Positions 27,381 through 36,900 of a stretch of DNA of 37,221 bases are shown here, piece after piece. A program made the translations under genes and the position numbers. Within the stretch, counting starts at the first letter, position 1. Each line of letters begins with the position of its first letter. The notes under the pieces are model-generated. The model did no database searches, was not told where the DNA came from, and saw only the letters and a list, made by a program, of their open reading frames with translations. Source of the stretch: a virus; IMG/VR virus record IMGVR_UViG_3300044796_000655, positions 1 through 37,221 of that record. One strand, given 5' to 3'.

Positions 27381-28226
27381 ATGGACGCAATGGCAAGTTT
27401 TCCAGTTTCGCAATTTCACGAAGGAATCGAATCGACGCCGGGCCCAGTGCCCGTCACAGAGGGAACGGACCTTCTTCCGCTCGATGTGGCCGAGCGCCTC
27501 GTGGTGTTCCGCTCGGGCGGCAAATCCTATCGGCACATCTTCAACCGCCTGCGTCCAGCGGATTGGGAGAAATTCTTCGGGCACATCGTGGCCGAGTTCA
27601 AACAGGAAAAGGGCGGCTTCTCGCAAGTCGTCGACGCGGATTACGCTTCGCTGGTGTTCTACGCGAAAGCCATCAAGCGCGTCGAGGGCTATCTGACGCG
27701 CGATGGCAGCGCGCCGGAGAATCTTCCCACCTGGCCGGAATGCGTGCCGCAGCATCACCGCCTGGCCGCGGTGGATTTGCTGATGCGCGTCAGCCGCGGC
27801 GAAGCGGGCGACGATTCCATGCTCGAAGCCGAGGGCGTGACGGTGACGCTGGACGCGTTGTGGAACGAATCCGCTCCCGGCGAGATGAAGCAATACAAAG
27901 GCCTGGTCCACAAGTTTTCTTCGCCCACGGCGGAGCAGCGGCGGCGTTCGCTGCGCGCCAAGAATCGCGCGTTCATTGCCGGAGGATCGCGCAGCGGCAT
28001 CACCATGCTGCCGTCTTCCCACCTGGTCCTGGTGAAGCTCTACGACGACCTGATCCTGAGCGTCGAGGGCTATGGCGTGGCTGGCCGGCCGCTGGACTCG
28101 CGCGAGCAGATCGCGCGAGAGATGGATTCGCTCCACAAAGCGCACGCCGTGGGGCAACTGTTTCCCACATCGCTGAAGACGGACGCGCCCGAGGAAAAGG
28201 GCGCGGAACCGGAGGCCACCGAATGA
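27381..28226 (+). CDS. Putative tail assembly chaperone or tail-associated protein
   Basis: This 281-residue protein starts at ATG 27381 directly after a hairpin. It has a strand-rich start (VFRSGGKSYRHIFNRLRPADWEKFFGHIVAEF) and a helical middle. Near residues 183-205 comes RRRSLRAKNRAFIAGGSRSGITML and after it a two-strand end (LVLVKLYDDLILSVEGY). The place between tail tube and tape measure is where tail chaperones (lambda G/GT type) are encoded. The following gene overlaps by four bases, and the -1 frame is open from the stop region into it, so a shifted fusion is conceivable. Family not recognised with confidence. Confidence 0.45.
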   Translation: MDAMASFPVSQFHEGIESTPGPVPVTEGTDLLPLDVAERLVVFRSGGKSYRHIFNRLRPADWEKFFGHIVAEFKQEKGGFSQVVDADYASLVFYAKAIKRVEGYLTRDGSAPENLPTWPECVPQHHRLAAVDLLMRVSRGEAGDDSMLEAEGVTVTLDALWNESAPGEMKQYKGLVHKFSSPTAEQRRRSLRAKNRAFIAGGSRSGITMLPSSHLVLVKLYDDLILSVEGYGVAGRPLDSREQIAREMDSLHKAHAVGQLFPTSLKTDAPEEKGAEPEATE

Positions 28227-28576
28227 CCTCCCTATGGCCGATCTTCGCAATGCTCATCGCTCTTCTTCTGGTGAATCTGGCGCAGCTCAGCGTCGCCAGT
28301 TCCACGCGGAGAATGCTCAAATACAAGGAGGAAATCATTTCAGTTGAACTCGATGCACTCACCCAGGAAGTAAACGACAGCATCACGGTGGAAGCGTCCG
28401 CGATCGTGCTGATCACTGGATTGTCCGCGCAGATCACCGCAGCCGGAACCGACCCCGCGAAGCTCTCCGCGCTGACGGCGCAGCTCGATGCCGGAAAGCA
28501 GCAGCTCGCCGCGGCGATTGTCGCCAACACTCCGGCTGCTCCGGCACCGGTGGTGGCGCCCGCTCCGACGACGTAG
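28223..28576 (+). CDS. Membrane-anchored small phage protein
   Basis: This is a 117-residue protein with its ATG overlapping the previous stop. Residues 4-25 (LWPIFAMLIALLLVNLAQLSVA) are a membrane helix. From 37 on, EEIISVELDALTQEVNDSITVEASAIVLITGLSAQITAAGTDPAKLSALTAQLDA resembles a small helical protein found on its own in many phages, starting near I-S-(V/L)-E-L-D-A-L. Exactly there (28325-28331) lies AAGGAGG, followed five bases later by an in-frame ATT. This suggests a former separate gene, now fused to a membrane anchor. It ends with a Pro/Ala tail. Function unknown. Confidence 0.5.
   Translation: MTSLWPIFAMLIALLLVNLAQLSVASSTRRMLKYKEEIISVELDALTQEVNDSITVEASAIVLITGLSAQITAAGTDPAKLSALTAQLDAGKQQLAAAIVANTPAAPAPVVAPAPTT
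28325..28339 (+). promoter_or_regulatory. Strong internal Shine-Dalgarno before an in-frame ATT codon
   Basis: AAGGAGG at 28325-28331, then five bases, then ATT (residue 39 of the gene at 28223). Either a relic of a lost ATG or a rare-start site. Confidence 0.4.
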
Positions 28577-28603
28577 CGGTCCATTTCAACCTTCAACCGC
28601 GAC

Positions 28604-28635
28604 GGGCGGCCGCGAGCAGCATGCCGCCCAGTTTT
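28604..28635 (+). terminator. Weak terminator-like hairpin
   Basis: GGGCGGC (28604-28610) pairs with GCCGCCC (28623-28629) over a 12-base loop and is followed by AGTTTTC. The stem is short; it may only reduce read-through. Confidence 0.35.
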
Positions 28636-28662
28636 CAGAGAACAAACGGAGGGGGGAATCAA

Positions 28663-28902
28663 ATGCACTATAAGAATGGACGCGAAGCGAAGAACGGCGA
28701 CAAGGTTGTCTTGATCCCAACTTACGGGGCGCCTGTCATCGGCATTCTGTATGACGCAACGGCAGGCAACGATTTTTGCAACGGGAAGATTGCAGTCACC
28801 AAACCGAACGACCCGTGCCCGAACCTGAAGGAATGTTTGCATCTCGACGACGTGCTCAAAGCTCTTCCGGCGAACGTTCCCGACAGTTCGACTAAGACGT
28901 AA
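28663..28902 (+). CDS. Small beta protein of a widespread phage/bacterial type
   Basis: This 79-residue protein starts at ATG 28663 behind GGAGGGGGGAA. It opens MHYKNGREAKNGDKVVLIPTYGAPVIGILYDATAGNDFCNGKIA: a small SH3-like beta barrel start (K-N-G-R-E-A-x-x-G-D-x-V) that is seen in many short phage and bacterial proteins. A CNG and a later KECLHLDDVL helix follow. The role is unknown. It lies between tail chaperone-like and tape measure genes, possibly a cargo gene in the tail operon. Confidence 0.6.
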   Translation: MHYKNGREAKNGDKVVLIPTYGAPVIGILYDATAGNDFCNGKIAVTKPNDPCPNLKECLHLDDVLKALPANVPDSSTKT

Positions 28903-28914
28903 GGGATTTACGAA

Positions 28915-29325
28915 ATGATTGCGGTGGCACAAGACGAAGAGGGACTCCGCCAGGCGGCGCGCGAATTGCTGGAAGACGCGTTCAACGCGCCGGTGCGCGA
29001 GCGCAACGCGAAGATCGCGGAGCAGTCCGCCGATCCGGAACTCGTGCTGCGTGCCGGCCATCCGGAGCGCGCGCTTTCCCCGGGGTATTACATGTGGCTG
29101 GGCTACGTGGCGGAAGAGATCGAGCAGCCGCTGGAAGCGGGCGTCTCTTTTGGCAGTGCGGATTTGCTGGCGGACGAGCTCCTGGCGCTGAACGTTTTGA
29201 AGGAAGCGCGCGCGGAATTCCGCAAAAAGCATCCGCCGTGCCGCGGGTGCAACAAGCCGCTGCCGAACGAGTGGGACAAAATGTGCAACGACTGCCAGCG
29301 CGAAGCGGCAGCGAGGGGAAATTAG
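28915..29325 (+). CDS. Putative zinc-binding protein before the tape measure gene
   Basis: This is a 136-residue protein, 12 bases after the previous stop. Residues 1-70 are helical with an RAGHPERALSPGYYMWLGYVAEE stretch; 75-100 helical; the C-terminus has CRGC and CNDC (two Cys pairs at about residues 111-128), a zinc ribbon. The stop is three bases before the tape measure start. Tail assembly chaperones precede tape measure genes in many phages, but they do not usually carry zinc ribbons, so I do not assign that role. Function open. Confidence 0.55.
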   Translation: MIAVAQDEEGLRQAARELLEDAFNAPVRERNAKIAEQSADPELVLRAGHPERALSPGYYMWLGYVAEEIEQPLEAGVSFGSADLLADELLALNVLKEARAEFRKKHPPCRGCNKPLPNEWDKMCNDCQREAAARGN

Positions 29326-29328
29326 GGA

Positions 29329-31944
29329 ATGGCGGCGACTGCTTCCATCATCATCGAAGTCAACGATGCCGGCGCGACGCAAGCGTTCCAGCGAATCAAC
29401 GCCGAGGGCGCGGCGCTTGGAAATAACTTAAAACCCATCGGGGGACTTTCGGACGAGGCTTTCGGCAGCATCCAGAGCGGTGCAACGCGCGCGCGCGAAA
29501 GCACCATGCTGCTCAGCGAGGAGCTGGGAATACACATTCCTCGCGCGATGCAGGGCGTGATTGCGGGGATGCCGGGAATCAGCGCGGCCATGAACGCCGC
29601 GTTCTCCGGAATGGCCATCGTCGGATTCATCATGATCGCGGAGCAGGCCGGGCAAGCCGTTGTGAAACTCGTCGAGCGCTTCACCGGTTGGGCCGAGGCC
29701 GCGAAGAAGACGATGGACGCGCAGACGGCGCTGAACAAAACCATCATCGACAGCAACGACAAGATCGACAAGCTGGACAACGCGTACCGCCTCATCGGGC
29801 TTCAAGGCCTTCCGTTGCTCTCGGAAAAGCAAAAGCTGGCGAACGAGGACCTGGACGCGGCGAAGAAGAAAGTTTCGGACCTGACGGACACTCTCGCGAA
29901 GCTCCAGAAGCAGTCCGCGGAAACCGCGAACGTCACGAGCAGGGTGGCCATGGGCACGCGTGGCGGCATAATGACCACGTCCTCGGTGCAGCCGACGGGG
30001 GCCGCAGTGGCGGCGGCTGGTCAGATCCCGGACGTCACGAACGCGCTGGCGGCCGCGCAGCAGCAAGTGAAAGAACTGATACCGGCCGTGCGAAACGCTG
30101 GCGCGGAACTGGGGGACGCGTTCTCCAAACAGAAAGCCGACGCGATCCACGAGATTGGCGTGCAGGCGCAGGATGCGTTGAAGAAGCTGCAATCCATGGC
30201 ATCCGATGCCTCCAAACCAGGAAGCGGCACGGAAGCTGCGATCGCCGCGGACCTGCAAGCCAAACAGACGGAGATCGCCAACCTGCTGACGTTTTCAGGC
30301 GACGAAGAAACGGTGCGCCTGGCCGCGGCGACCGCGAGCGTGGCCATCGAGAAAAAGGCCAGCGACGATCGGGTGAAGTTGCTCACCGACGAAGCCGACA
30401 AAAAGCTGAAAGCGATCACCGATGAGTACGAGGCCGAGGACAAACTTGCGCAAGAGCAAGCGGTGAAGATGCGCAAGATGGAGACCGACACCGAAAAAAT
30501 GGAGACAGACGCGGCGATCGCCCTGGCACCGCCGTGGGAGCGCGCCAACGCTAAAATCGTCGAGGACTATCAAGAGCGCAACCAGAAAATTCAGGCGATG
30601 CTGAACATCGGCGAGCTCAGCAGCGACCAAGCCGCGCGGCGCATGGCCGCCAGTTGGACGCAAGCGTTCGCGCAGATGCGCGACGAGCTGGCGAACAAGA
30701 TGGAAACGCTCTTCGACGACATCACTTCGGGAAACATCGGCCAGGCGTTCCTGAAGATGTTCAAGGCGCTGGTGTTCCAGATGCTGGCGACGTGGATCCT
30801 CGGGATGCAGGGAATGCACGCCGCCGCGTCGCAAACGATGACGGGAAGCGGCGGCGGAATGCTGGGCAGCATTTTGGGTTCGCTCGGAATGGGCGGAATC
30901 TCTGGAGGCGGCAGCGGTGGCGGGAGCCAGTCGAATATCAGCAATCTTCCGGGCGTGATCACGAATATGGGCGGCGGATCGAGCGGCGAATCGAGCAGCG
31001 ACAACCCGTTCGGACTTATTCCAGGAATGACGATTTCCGCGGGCGCCGGTTCGGGAAGCCTTGGAACCGTCTTGCCGGCGGGAGCGTTCGGCTCTTCTGG
31101 TGGCGGCATCATGGGGCTGCTGCAAAACGGACAGATTCAGCAACTGATGGCGGTGGGCGGAACTGCGCTGTTTATCAACGGGCTGGGCAAGGCCGGACTC
31201 GGAGGCGCGCTGGAGCGCATTGGCGGAGGGGCTTTGAGCGGCGCGGGCATCGGGTCCATGATTCTTCCCGGCATCGGCACTGTCATTGGCGCGGCCATCG
31301 GGGCACTGGTCGGTTTGTTCGCCGGACTTTTTGGGCAGCACACGGGAGACAAAGCGCGGATCAATGTGATGGAGCCGTTGGTGGCGCAGATCAAGGTCAT
31401 CACGGATTCCTACGACGTTTTCCAGACGGACTACAACTCCGGCGTTACCGGGCTCGAAACCTTGCGCACGGATTCGATCGCGGCGCTGAAGAAGATTGGC
31501 GGCCGCCAGGTCAGCGGCAACACAAAAGGCGTCGACGCGGACGTCGACGCGGCCGAGCTGCACCTGAAGACCACGGAAGCCGAGCGCAATCGTCGCGCGC
31601 AAATCGATTTCGGGCCGCCGCAGTTTCTCGCTGGCGGCTATGTGGACGCGGGTCTTGCTGGCGGCGCGCCTGCCGGATTCGCGGCCAGCGCGTTGCACTT
31701 CGCCAGCGGTGGCGCGGTGCCCGCGATTCTGCACGCCGGCGAATACGTGATGCGTCCTTCGGCGGTGCAGCGCATGGGCGTGGACACGCTTTCGGCGATG
31801 AATAGCGGCGGCAGCGGCGGCGGCTTCACGAACATCAACATCACGACGATGGATTCCAAGAGTTTCAGCGGTTGGCTGCGCGATGGCGGCTTGCGCGTGA
31901 TCATGCGGGAAATGGCGCGCGGGAATTCGGAAGGTGGCTTTTGA
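29329..31944 (+). CDS. Tail tape measure protein
   Basis: This 871-residue protein starts at ATG 29329. It is helical, Ala-rich and of very low Cys content, with an N-terminal part (IIIEVNDAGATQAFQRINAEGAAL), a hydrophobic segment (about 75-120), long coiled helices (130-200, 340-400), a Gly/Ser-rich middle (500-590), a second hydrophobic region with SMILPGIGTVIGAAIGALVGLFAGLFG (about 640-668), and the usual end FASGGAVPAILHAGEYVMRPSAVQRMG. Tape measure proteins set tail length and enter the host membrane during DNA transfer. At roughly 0.15 nm per residue this predicts a tail near 130 nm (general rule, not measured). Confidence 0.85.
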   Translation: MAATASIIIEVNDAGATQAFQRINAEGAALGNNLKPIGGLSDEAFGSIQSGATRARESTMLLSEELGIHIPRAMQGVIAGMPGISAAMNAAFSGMAIVGFIMIAEQAGQAVVKLVERFTGWAEAAKKTMDAQTALNKTIIDSNDKIDKLDNAYRLIGLQGLPLLSEKQKLANEDLDAAKKKVSDLTDTLAKLQKQSAETANVTSRVAMGTRGGIMTTSSVQPTGAAVAAAGQIPDVTNALAAAQQQVKELIPAVRNAGAELGDAFSKQKADAIHEIGVQAQDALKKLQSMASDASKPGSGTEAAIAADLQAKQTEIANLLTFSGDEETVRLAAATASVAIEKKASDDRVKLLTDEADKKLKAITDEYEAEDKLAQEQAVKMRKMETDTEKMETDAAIALAPPWERANAKIVEDYQERNQKIQAMLNIGELSSDQAARRMAASWTQAFAQMRDELANKMETLFDDITSGNIGQAFLKMFKALVFQMLATWILGMQGMHAAASQTMTGSGGGMLGSILGSLGMGGISGGGSGGGSQSNISNLPGVITNMGGGSSGESSSDNPFGLIPGMTISAGAGSGSLGTVLPAGAFGSSGGGIMGLLQNGQIQQLMAVGGTALFINGLGKAGLGGALERIGGGALSGAGIGSMILPGIGTVIGAAIGALVGLFAGLFGQHTGDKARINVMEPLVAQIKVITDSYDVFQTDYNSGVTGLETLRTDSIAALKKIGGRQVSGNTKGVDADVDAAELHLKTTEAERNRRAQIDFGPPQFLAGGYVDAGLAGGAPAGFAASALHFASGGAVPAILHAGEYVMRPSAVQRMGVDTLSAMNSGGSGGGFTNINITTMDSKSFSGWLRDGGLRVIMREMARGNSEGGF

Positions 31945-32747
31945 GCGAGCAGAACATTCTGAATCCGTCGCAGACCAGCCTCTTCAGCCCGGATTGGGGT
32001 TACACCGAGGGGCTGCAGGAAGTGCGCACGATCTTCCAGGCAGCTTCGGGAAACATCTTCCAGCGGCAGCAATCCGGCCTGGGCCGCGTTTACGCGCTCG
32101 GCTGGAACTCTCGCGACCTGGCCACGAAACACGCGCTGCAGCAATGGGAAAACCAGTATCGCGACGATTACTTCACGCTGGCGGATTGGGAGCGCGCGCG
32201 CTATTTCACGGGACGCTTTGCCGCTCCGCTGACGTTCAGCCCACACGGAAATCAGCAATACGACATCAAAGGCTCTTTCCTCGAGCTGCCCGGGTTGCCG
32301 ATGTATGCGTATCCCGCGAACTGGGCGCGCGACGCGTTCTTCCTAGAGGAACGAAACAGCAAGGGCGAGGACCTGGTGAACCTGACGGGGGCGTGGACTT
32401 ACTCGGTCGATGCCCGTTGGCATGGTGGCGCTTCCTACTACTCCAACGTGACAAACAACCTTGCCGAGTGGCTCTATTTCGGGTATGGGTTTCAATACTG
32501 GGCGCCCACATCCCAGAGCAGCGGGATCCTGGAATACACGTTGACCCGGGTGCGCGACGGCGCGGTGATGGCTGGCCCGACGTTGTTCGATCAGTATTCG
32601 GCGCTGACTCAGCCATCGGCCATGCTCTTTGCGGTTCCGAATCTCCCGCTGGATTTCTATCGGCTGAAACTCCGCGTGACCGGGACGAAGAACGTCTCTG
32701 CCACTGATTACGTTCTTTGGGCGGATGCGGTGCAGGTGATGCGGTGA
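31941..32747 (+). CDS. Distal tail protein (lambda gpM position)
   Basis: This 268-residue protein starts at TTG 31941, overlapping the tape measure stop. Residues 1-100 (LFSPDWGYTEGLQEVRTIFQAASGNIFQRQQSGLGRVYAL ... WERARYFTGRFAAPLTFSP) look like a short tail-tip domain. From about 105 to 268 a beta sandwich follows, with LPGLPMYAYPANW, WTYSVDARWHGGASYYS and LKLRVTGTKNVSATDYVLWADAVQVM. Carbohydrate-binding-type beta sandwiches often decorate tail tips. The place after the tape measure is that of gpM in lambda. The start and the L-like gene next to it support a tail-tip role. Confidence 0.55.
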   Translation: MSEQNILNPSQTSLFSPDWGYTEGLQEVRTIFQAASGNIFQRQQSGLGRVYALGWNSRDLATKHALQQWENQYRDDYFTLADWERARYFTGRFAAPLTFSPHGNQQYDIKGSFLELPGLPMYAYPANWARDAFFLEERNSKGEDLVNLTGAWTYSVDARWHGGASYYSNVTNNLAEWLYFGYGFQYWAPTSQSSGILEYTLTRVRDGAVMAGPTLFDQYSALTQPSAMLFAVPNLPLDFYRLKLRVTGTKNVSATDYVLWADAVQVMR

Positions 32748-33928
32748 GGACGCAGCCGGCGGGAATGACGTCCGACCTGGCGCAGCGCCTTGGACGCGTT
32801 TCGCGCATTCATTTGTTCGACATTCAGCGCGGCGACGGCACAAACTATTTCTGGTCGTCGCACGAAGGCGCGTTCCTCTCGCGCCTGACCGGCTCCGTGC
32901 AGCAATACAAGCCGTGGGTGAAGACGCCGCCGACGATCAAGATGACGCGATCGCTGCAGGCGGACGGCGGCCAGTTCGCGATCCAGAATTTAAGCGGAAA
33001 CACCATCGACCGCGAAGTGGCGGCGCTCTTCAAGGCCGGCGAATTCGAAGGCGCTTATGTGATCTACCGGCCGTGGATGATTCCGCTGGACGCCGCGCCG
33101 TGGGAGTTCCACGGATTCATCAGCGAGCAGAGCGTCGAGCCGGAAGACGTGACGCTGCGCATGTTGCAGCTCTTCCAGCCGAATGAAGTTCCATCCTACG
33201 ACCTGCGCCAAACGCGCGGCTGCGGCTGGCGATTCACTTCCGCGCAGTGCGGGTATCGCCGCGGCCAGCTCTTCGTGCCGCTGACCACGGCGACGGCGTT
33301 CAGTGCGAACACCATCGGGGCGTCCGGCCTGGCGCTGACGCCGAATCTGTTCAATGGCGAACTGGTGATGATCCTTGCCGGTACTGGCGCGGGGCAAGAG
33401 CGCTATGTGCTTTCGCATACGGCGACGACGTTCACGCTGAAAACGAATTGGACGACGAACCCGGACGGCACCAGCAAATTCATCGTGACGGGTCCTGGAA
33501 TCATGAAGGTGCCGGCGACGACGGCCACCGCGTTTTCGAGCAACACGATCGGCGCCAGCGGCCTGACCCGCATCCCGAATCAGGACCTCGACGGAGCCAT
33601 CTTCATCGTCACCGGAACGGGCGCGGGGCAAAATCGCGCGATCGTGGGAAACACGACGACGACGTTCACTGTGGCGCCGAATTGGACGACGATCCCAGAC
33701 GGGACGAGCGTGTTCATCGTGACGTACCGCGTTTGCGCGAAGGACCTTCCTTCCTGCACGCAACGCGGCGTGGTCGAAAGGTTTTGCGGGATCATCTTTC
33801 TGCAGCCGCAAATCACCACGGTGAACGGTCCAACGGCCGTTGGCACTGGCGGTGCCACAGGTGGCAGTAGCGGCGGTCCCGATGACTGGAGGAAGTACGT
33901 TCCGAAACAGTTTGGGGGCTCCGCCTGA
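32744..33928 (+). CDS. Tail-tip protein resembling lambda gpL, with inserted repeats
   Basis: This 394-residue protein starts at GTG overlapping the previous stop. Residues 15-150 form a beta-rich domain. C160-x8-C169 and C331-x6-C338 have the spacing known from lambda gpL, whose four Cys hold an iron-sulfur cluster at the tail tip. A fifth Cys (C348) follows in RFCGIIF. Between the pairs lie two similar beta repeats, residues 180-250 (TTATAFSANTIGASGL ... FTLKTNW) and 257-327 (TTATAFSSNTIGASGL ... FTVAPNW). A Gly/Ser tail and KYVPKQFGG close it. The gpL assignment comes from Cys spacing plus gene order; the inserts are unusual. Confidence 0.65.
   Translation: MRTQPAGMTSDLAQRLGRVSRIHLFDIQRGDGTNYFWSSHEGAFLSRLTGSVQQYKPWVKTPPTIKMTRSLQADGGQFAIQNLSGNTIDREVAALFKAGEFEGAYVIYRPWMIPLDAAPWEFHGFISEQSVEPEDVTLRMLQLFQPNEVPSYDLRQTRGCGWRFTSAQCGYRRGQLFVPLTTATAFSANTIGASGLALTPNLFNGELVMILAGTGAGQERYVLSHTATTFTLKTNWTTNPDGTSKFIVTGPGIMKVPATTATAFSSNTIGASGLTRIPNQDLDGAIFIVTGTGAGQNRAIVGNTTTTFTVAPNWTTIPDGTSVFIVTYRVCAKDLPSCTQRGVVERFCGIIFLQPQITTVNGPTAVGTGGATGGSSGGPDDWRKYVPKQFGGSA
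33281..33724 (+). repeat. Two in-frame beta repeats in the gpL-like gene
   Basis: Codons for residues 180-250 and 257-327 encode two related units of about 71 residues. They share TTATAFS-x-NTIGASGL, TGAGQ-x-R, TTFT and NWTT-x-PDGTS elements. Confidence 0.75.
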
Positions 33929-33930
33929 TC

Positions 33931-36900
33931 ATGGCTTCCCAGAGCGCACAATTCGACCTCTCGACCGCGTTCCTCGATCAGCCGAAGACGATCGCGTATG
34001 GGCTCGTTCGTGGCGCAGGCAATCTGATCCTGCAGCAGGAGCTGGCGGACAAGTCGCGCGTGTCGTTCTACATGCTCGGCGAGGGTCCGTGGGATTCGAT
34101 TCTTCGGTTGTGGATCAACAATAACCTGGTGAGCTTGCCGAACACGGCCACGGTTCATTTTCATCCCGGCGGGGATGGCGAAATTGGTTACGGCCTTTCG
34201 CCGGTTTCCACCGGCGGCGATCAACACGTCGATCAGTTCTTTACGCTGATTCCGGGCGGTCTGGACCCCATCACCTTCAGCCGCTTCGCCTGGCTCGCGC
34301 TGAAGACCGCGCCCGATCCTTCGGCGCCGTCGGCGCAGCTCACGGTGCTCGCGGATTATCAGGCGATGAAGGTTCGGCAGTTCGATTCCAGCGGAAACCA
34401 GACGGCTTTCGCGTGGACGCAAAACTGGGCCTGGATCATCTGCGATTACCTAATCCGGAAATTCATACTGCGCGAGGGCAAAGCGAATCAGCCGCTGGTC
34501 GCGGCTGAGCTGGCGCGGTTCGATTGGGCTTCCTTCGCCGCCGCGGCCACCTATTTCGATGCGGTGATTCCCTCGCAGCAGGCGACGGACAGTTTTTTCC
34601 GCGCGAATGCCAACCCTATCGGCGGCCAATCCGTCACGGTGCCGGGATGCAACGCGATGCAGATCCTCTCCAACATGGCGCAGGGCACCGTGGTCGGCGG
34701 CGTCAGAAACGCCGCATACGCCACGTCGGCGCCGTGGAAAGCCGACGGCTATAGCGAAATCACGATCGGCGCGCTGGGCTCATCGGCCGACTATGTGGGC
34801 GCCACGTATCGCGCGGGCTTGGGCGCCTCGGAAAATCAGTACGCCGCTCTGGCCCTGGGGCCTCTCGGCGCGACTGCCCAGCTCCTCATTTATAGGTACG
34901 TCGCGGGCGCGCCGACGAATTTGGCCAGCGGCACCTTCACCGTGAACGCCGGCGATCTGCTCCGCCTCGAATGCTCCGGGACGAACCTCACGCTGAAGCT
35001 GAACGGCGTGGTGAAACTGACGGCGACTGACTCTGCGCTGACGAGTGGCAGCCCTGGCATTTATGCCATGGCCACCAGCGGCGCGCTGAACCTGGCGACG
35101 ATTGCCGGGTGGAGCGCGGGTTCGTTCGTGAAGCGATTCAGCGACGGCGGCGTGGTCTACGCGAACGACACCCAAAACGCCAGCAACGTGCTGGAGCAGA
35201 TGCTGATGCTGTGCCGCAGCTATTTGCTGGAGCGCAATGGGAAACTTTCTCTCTACGTCGACCAGCCGCGCTCCTCCGTGTTCACCTTCACTTCGGACAA
35301 TATCGCGCCCCTGAGCTTCAAGGCCAGCAAGACCACTCTTCGCGCGGCCACCAATCGTTTTGTGGCCACGTACCGCGATTCGGATATCGCGCTGGGCAGC
35401 ACGGATGACGCGACGCGCTTCGCGATTTCCTCTCTGCCGGTGGACCATGAAGCGCATCAACGCGCGGTAGGCGCGCGCGGTCCGGGCCTTTCGATTATTC
35501 CAAAAGTGACGGAACTCGCCGTGGATCTTGGCGTGAACACTTCCGAGCGCGCCTGGCGGATTCTCGGCTCGCAGTTGCTGCGGCAACTCGGGCCGGACGT
35601 GGACGCGAACACGCCGTACAACGCACCGTTCTCGGCCGAGTGGACGGGCTTCGAGGATTCCGCGGCCGTCGAGCCCGGCGACATCGTGACCATCGATCCT
35701 TCGATCAGTGAGGAGTTTGGCGGCAAACAAATCGAAGTGTTGGAGACGGACGAAAACCCTGACGGCACGCGCGGCATCATCGGCCTGGAATATATGCCAA
35801 ATTCGTTTCTCGATGTGGCGCCTGTGCAGCAGACGTTGGAAGCGCCGCTGCCAGGTACCGGTGTTCCAGTTCCCGCCGGCCCCGGGAATTTCAGCTATCG
35901 CCCAACGTCGAACCCGTTGACGGCCACTGACAACGGCTCGAATCCATTGGTAACGATCGCGGCGTTCGCGATGCGCGTTTCTGGGATGAACGATGTTTCG
36001 CTGAATGGCGGAACGGCCAGCGCGAGCTCCGGAGACTACGGCAAGACGGCGTTCATCTTCTATGACGACATCGGCTTCGCTGGTGGCACTCCCGCTGGGG
36101 GCTACCAGATCACCTTCACGCGAGAAACCGCTCTTTCCGGCGCGAGCCGGTTCTTTGTGGGCTCGATCTCGCTGCCGCAGTCAGGAGCAGGCGCGACTGT
36201 CGGAAACAACGATGGCGGCGCTGGCGGCCAATATGCGAAGACGCTTCGGCTGCAGCCGACGGTCTCCACGCTGACCGGCGCGTGGACGAATCCGGGCGGC
36301 GCAATCGACAACGATGCCTCGACCTTTGCGTCTGCTTCGAGCACAACGGCGAACATCATTTACCTCGCGACCGTCTTTCCGTCGTTCGTCAATTGGTTCA
36401 CTTCCGTCGTTCTCCAGGTCATCTCTCAAATCACCGCTGTTTCCGGCGGGAGTGTGCTGATTGAATATTCCACAAACGCGGGTGGCTCCTGGCAGACCCT
36501 GCGCTCCGTCTCGACTCCCGATTCTGTGCCGGTCACGTCGCAAGTGAATTTGTCTTTGAGCACTCCCACCCAGAACATCCAGGTACGGATCACGCTTCCG
36601 GGAAGCACGGGAGGCACGCAGGCGAATGTCTCTGCTTACGCGGGTACCGGAGCTGACGACGCGTCCTCGGGAACACTGGTATGGATCAACCCGACGAATG
36701 CGCAGGGAAATCAGTCCGCGGTTTTTGCGTCCTCCATAGACGGAACGGCCAACATCCTCGCGTATTCCCACTATCTGAAGCTGACAAATTTTGGATTCGC
36801 CGTCCCCTCGGGGGCGACGATCAATGGGATTCAGGCAACGATCCTGCGTTCTTCGAACTTTGTCGATGATGGGATGGGCAACGACAGATACATCAACGAC

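Noticed and set aside
27365-28220. 403-codon frame overlapping the chaperone-like gene
   Set aside because: Only its end (from 28223) looks like protein; the upstream part is Arg/Gly-rich and motif-free. Kept only as a weak frameshift idea.
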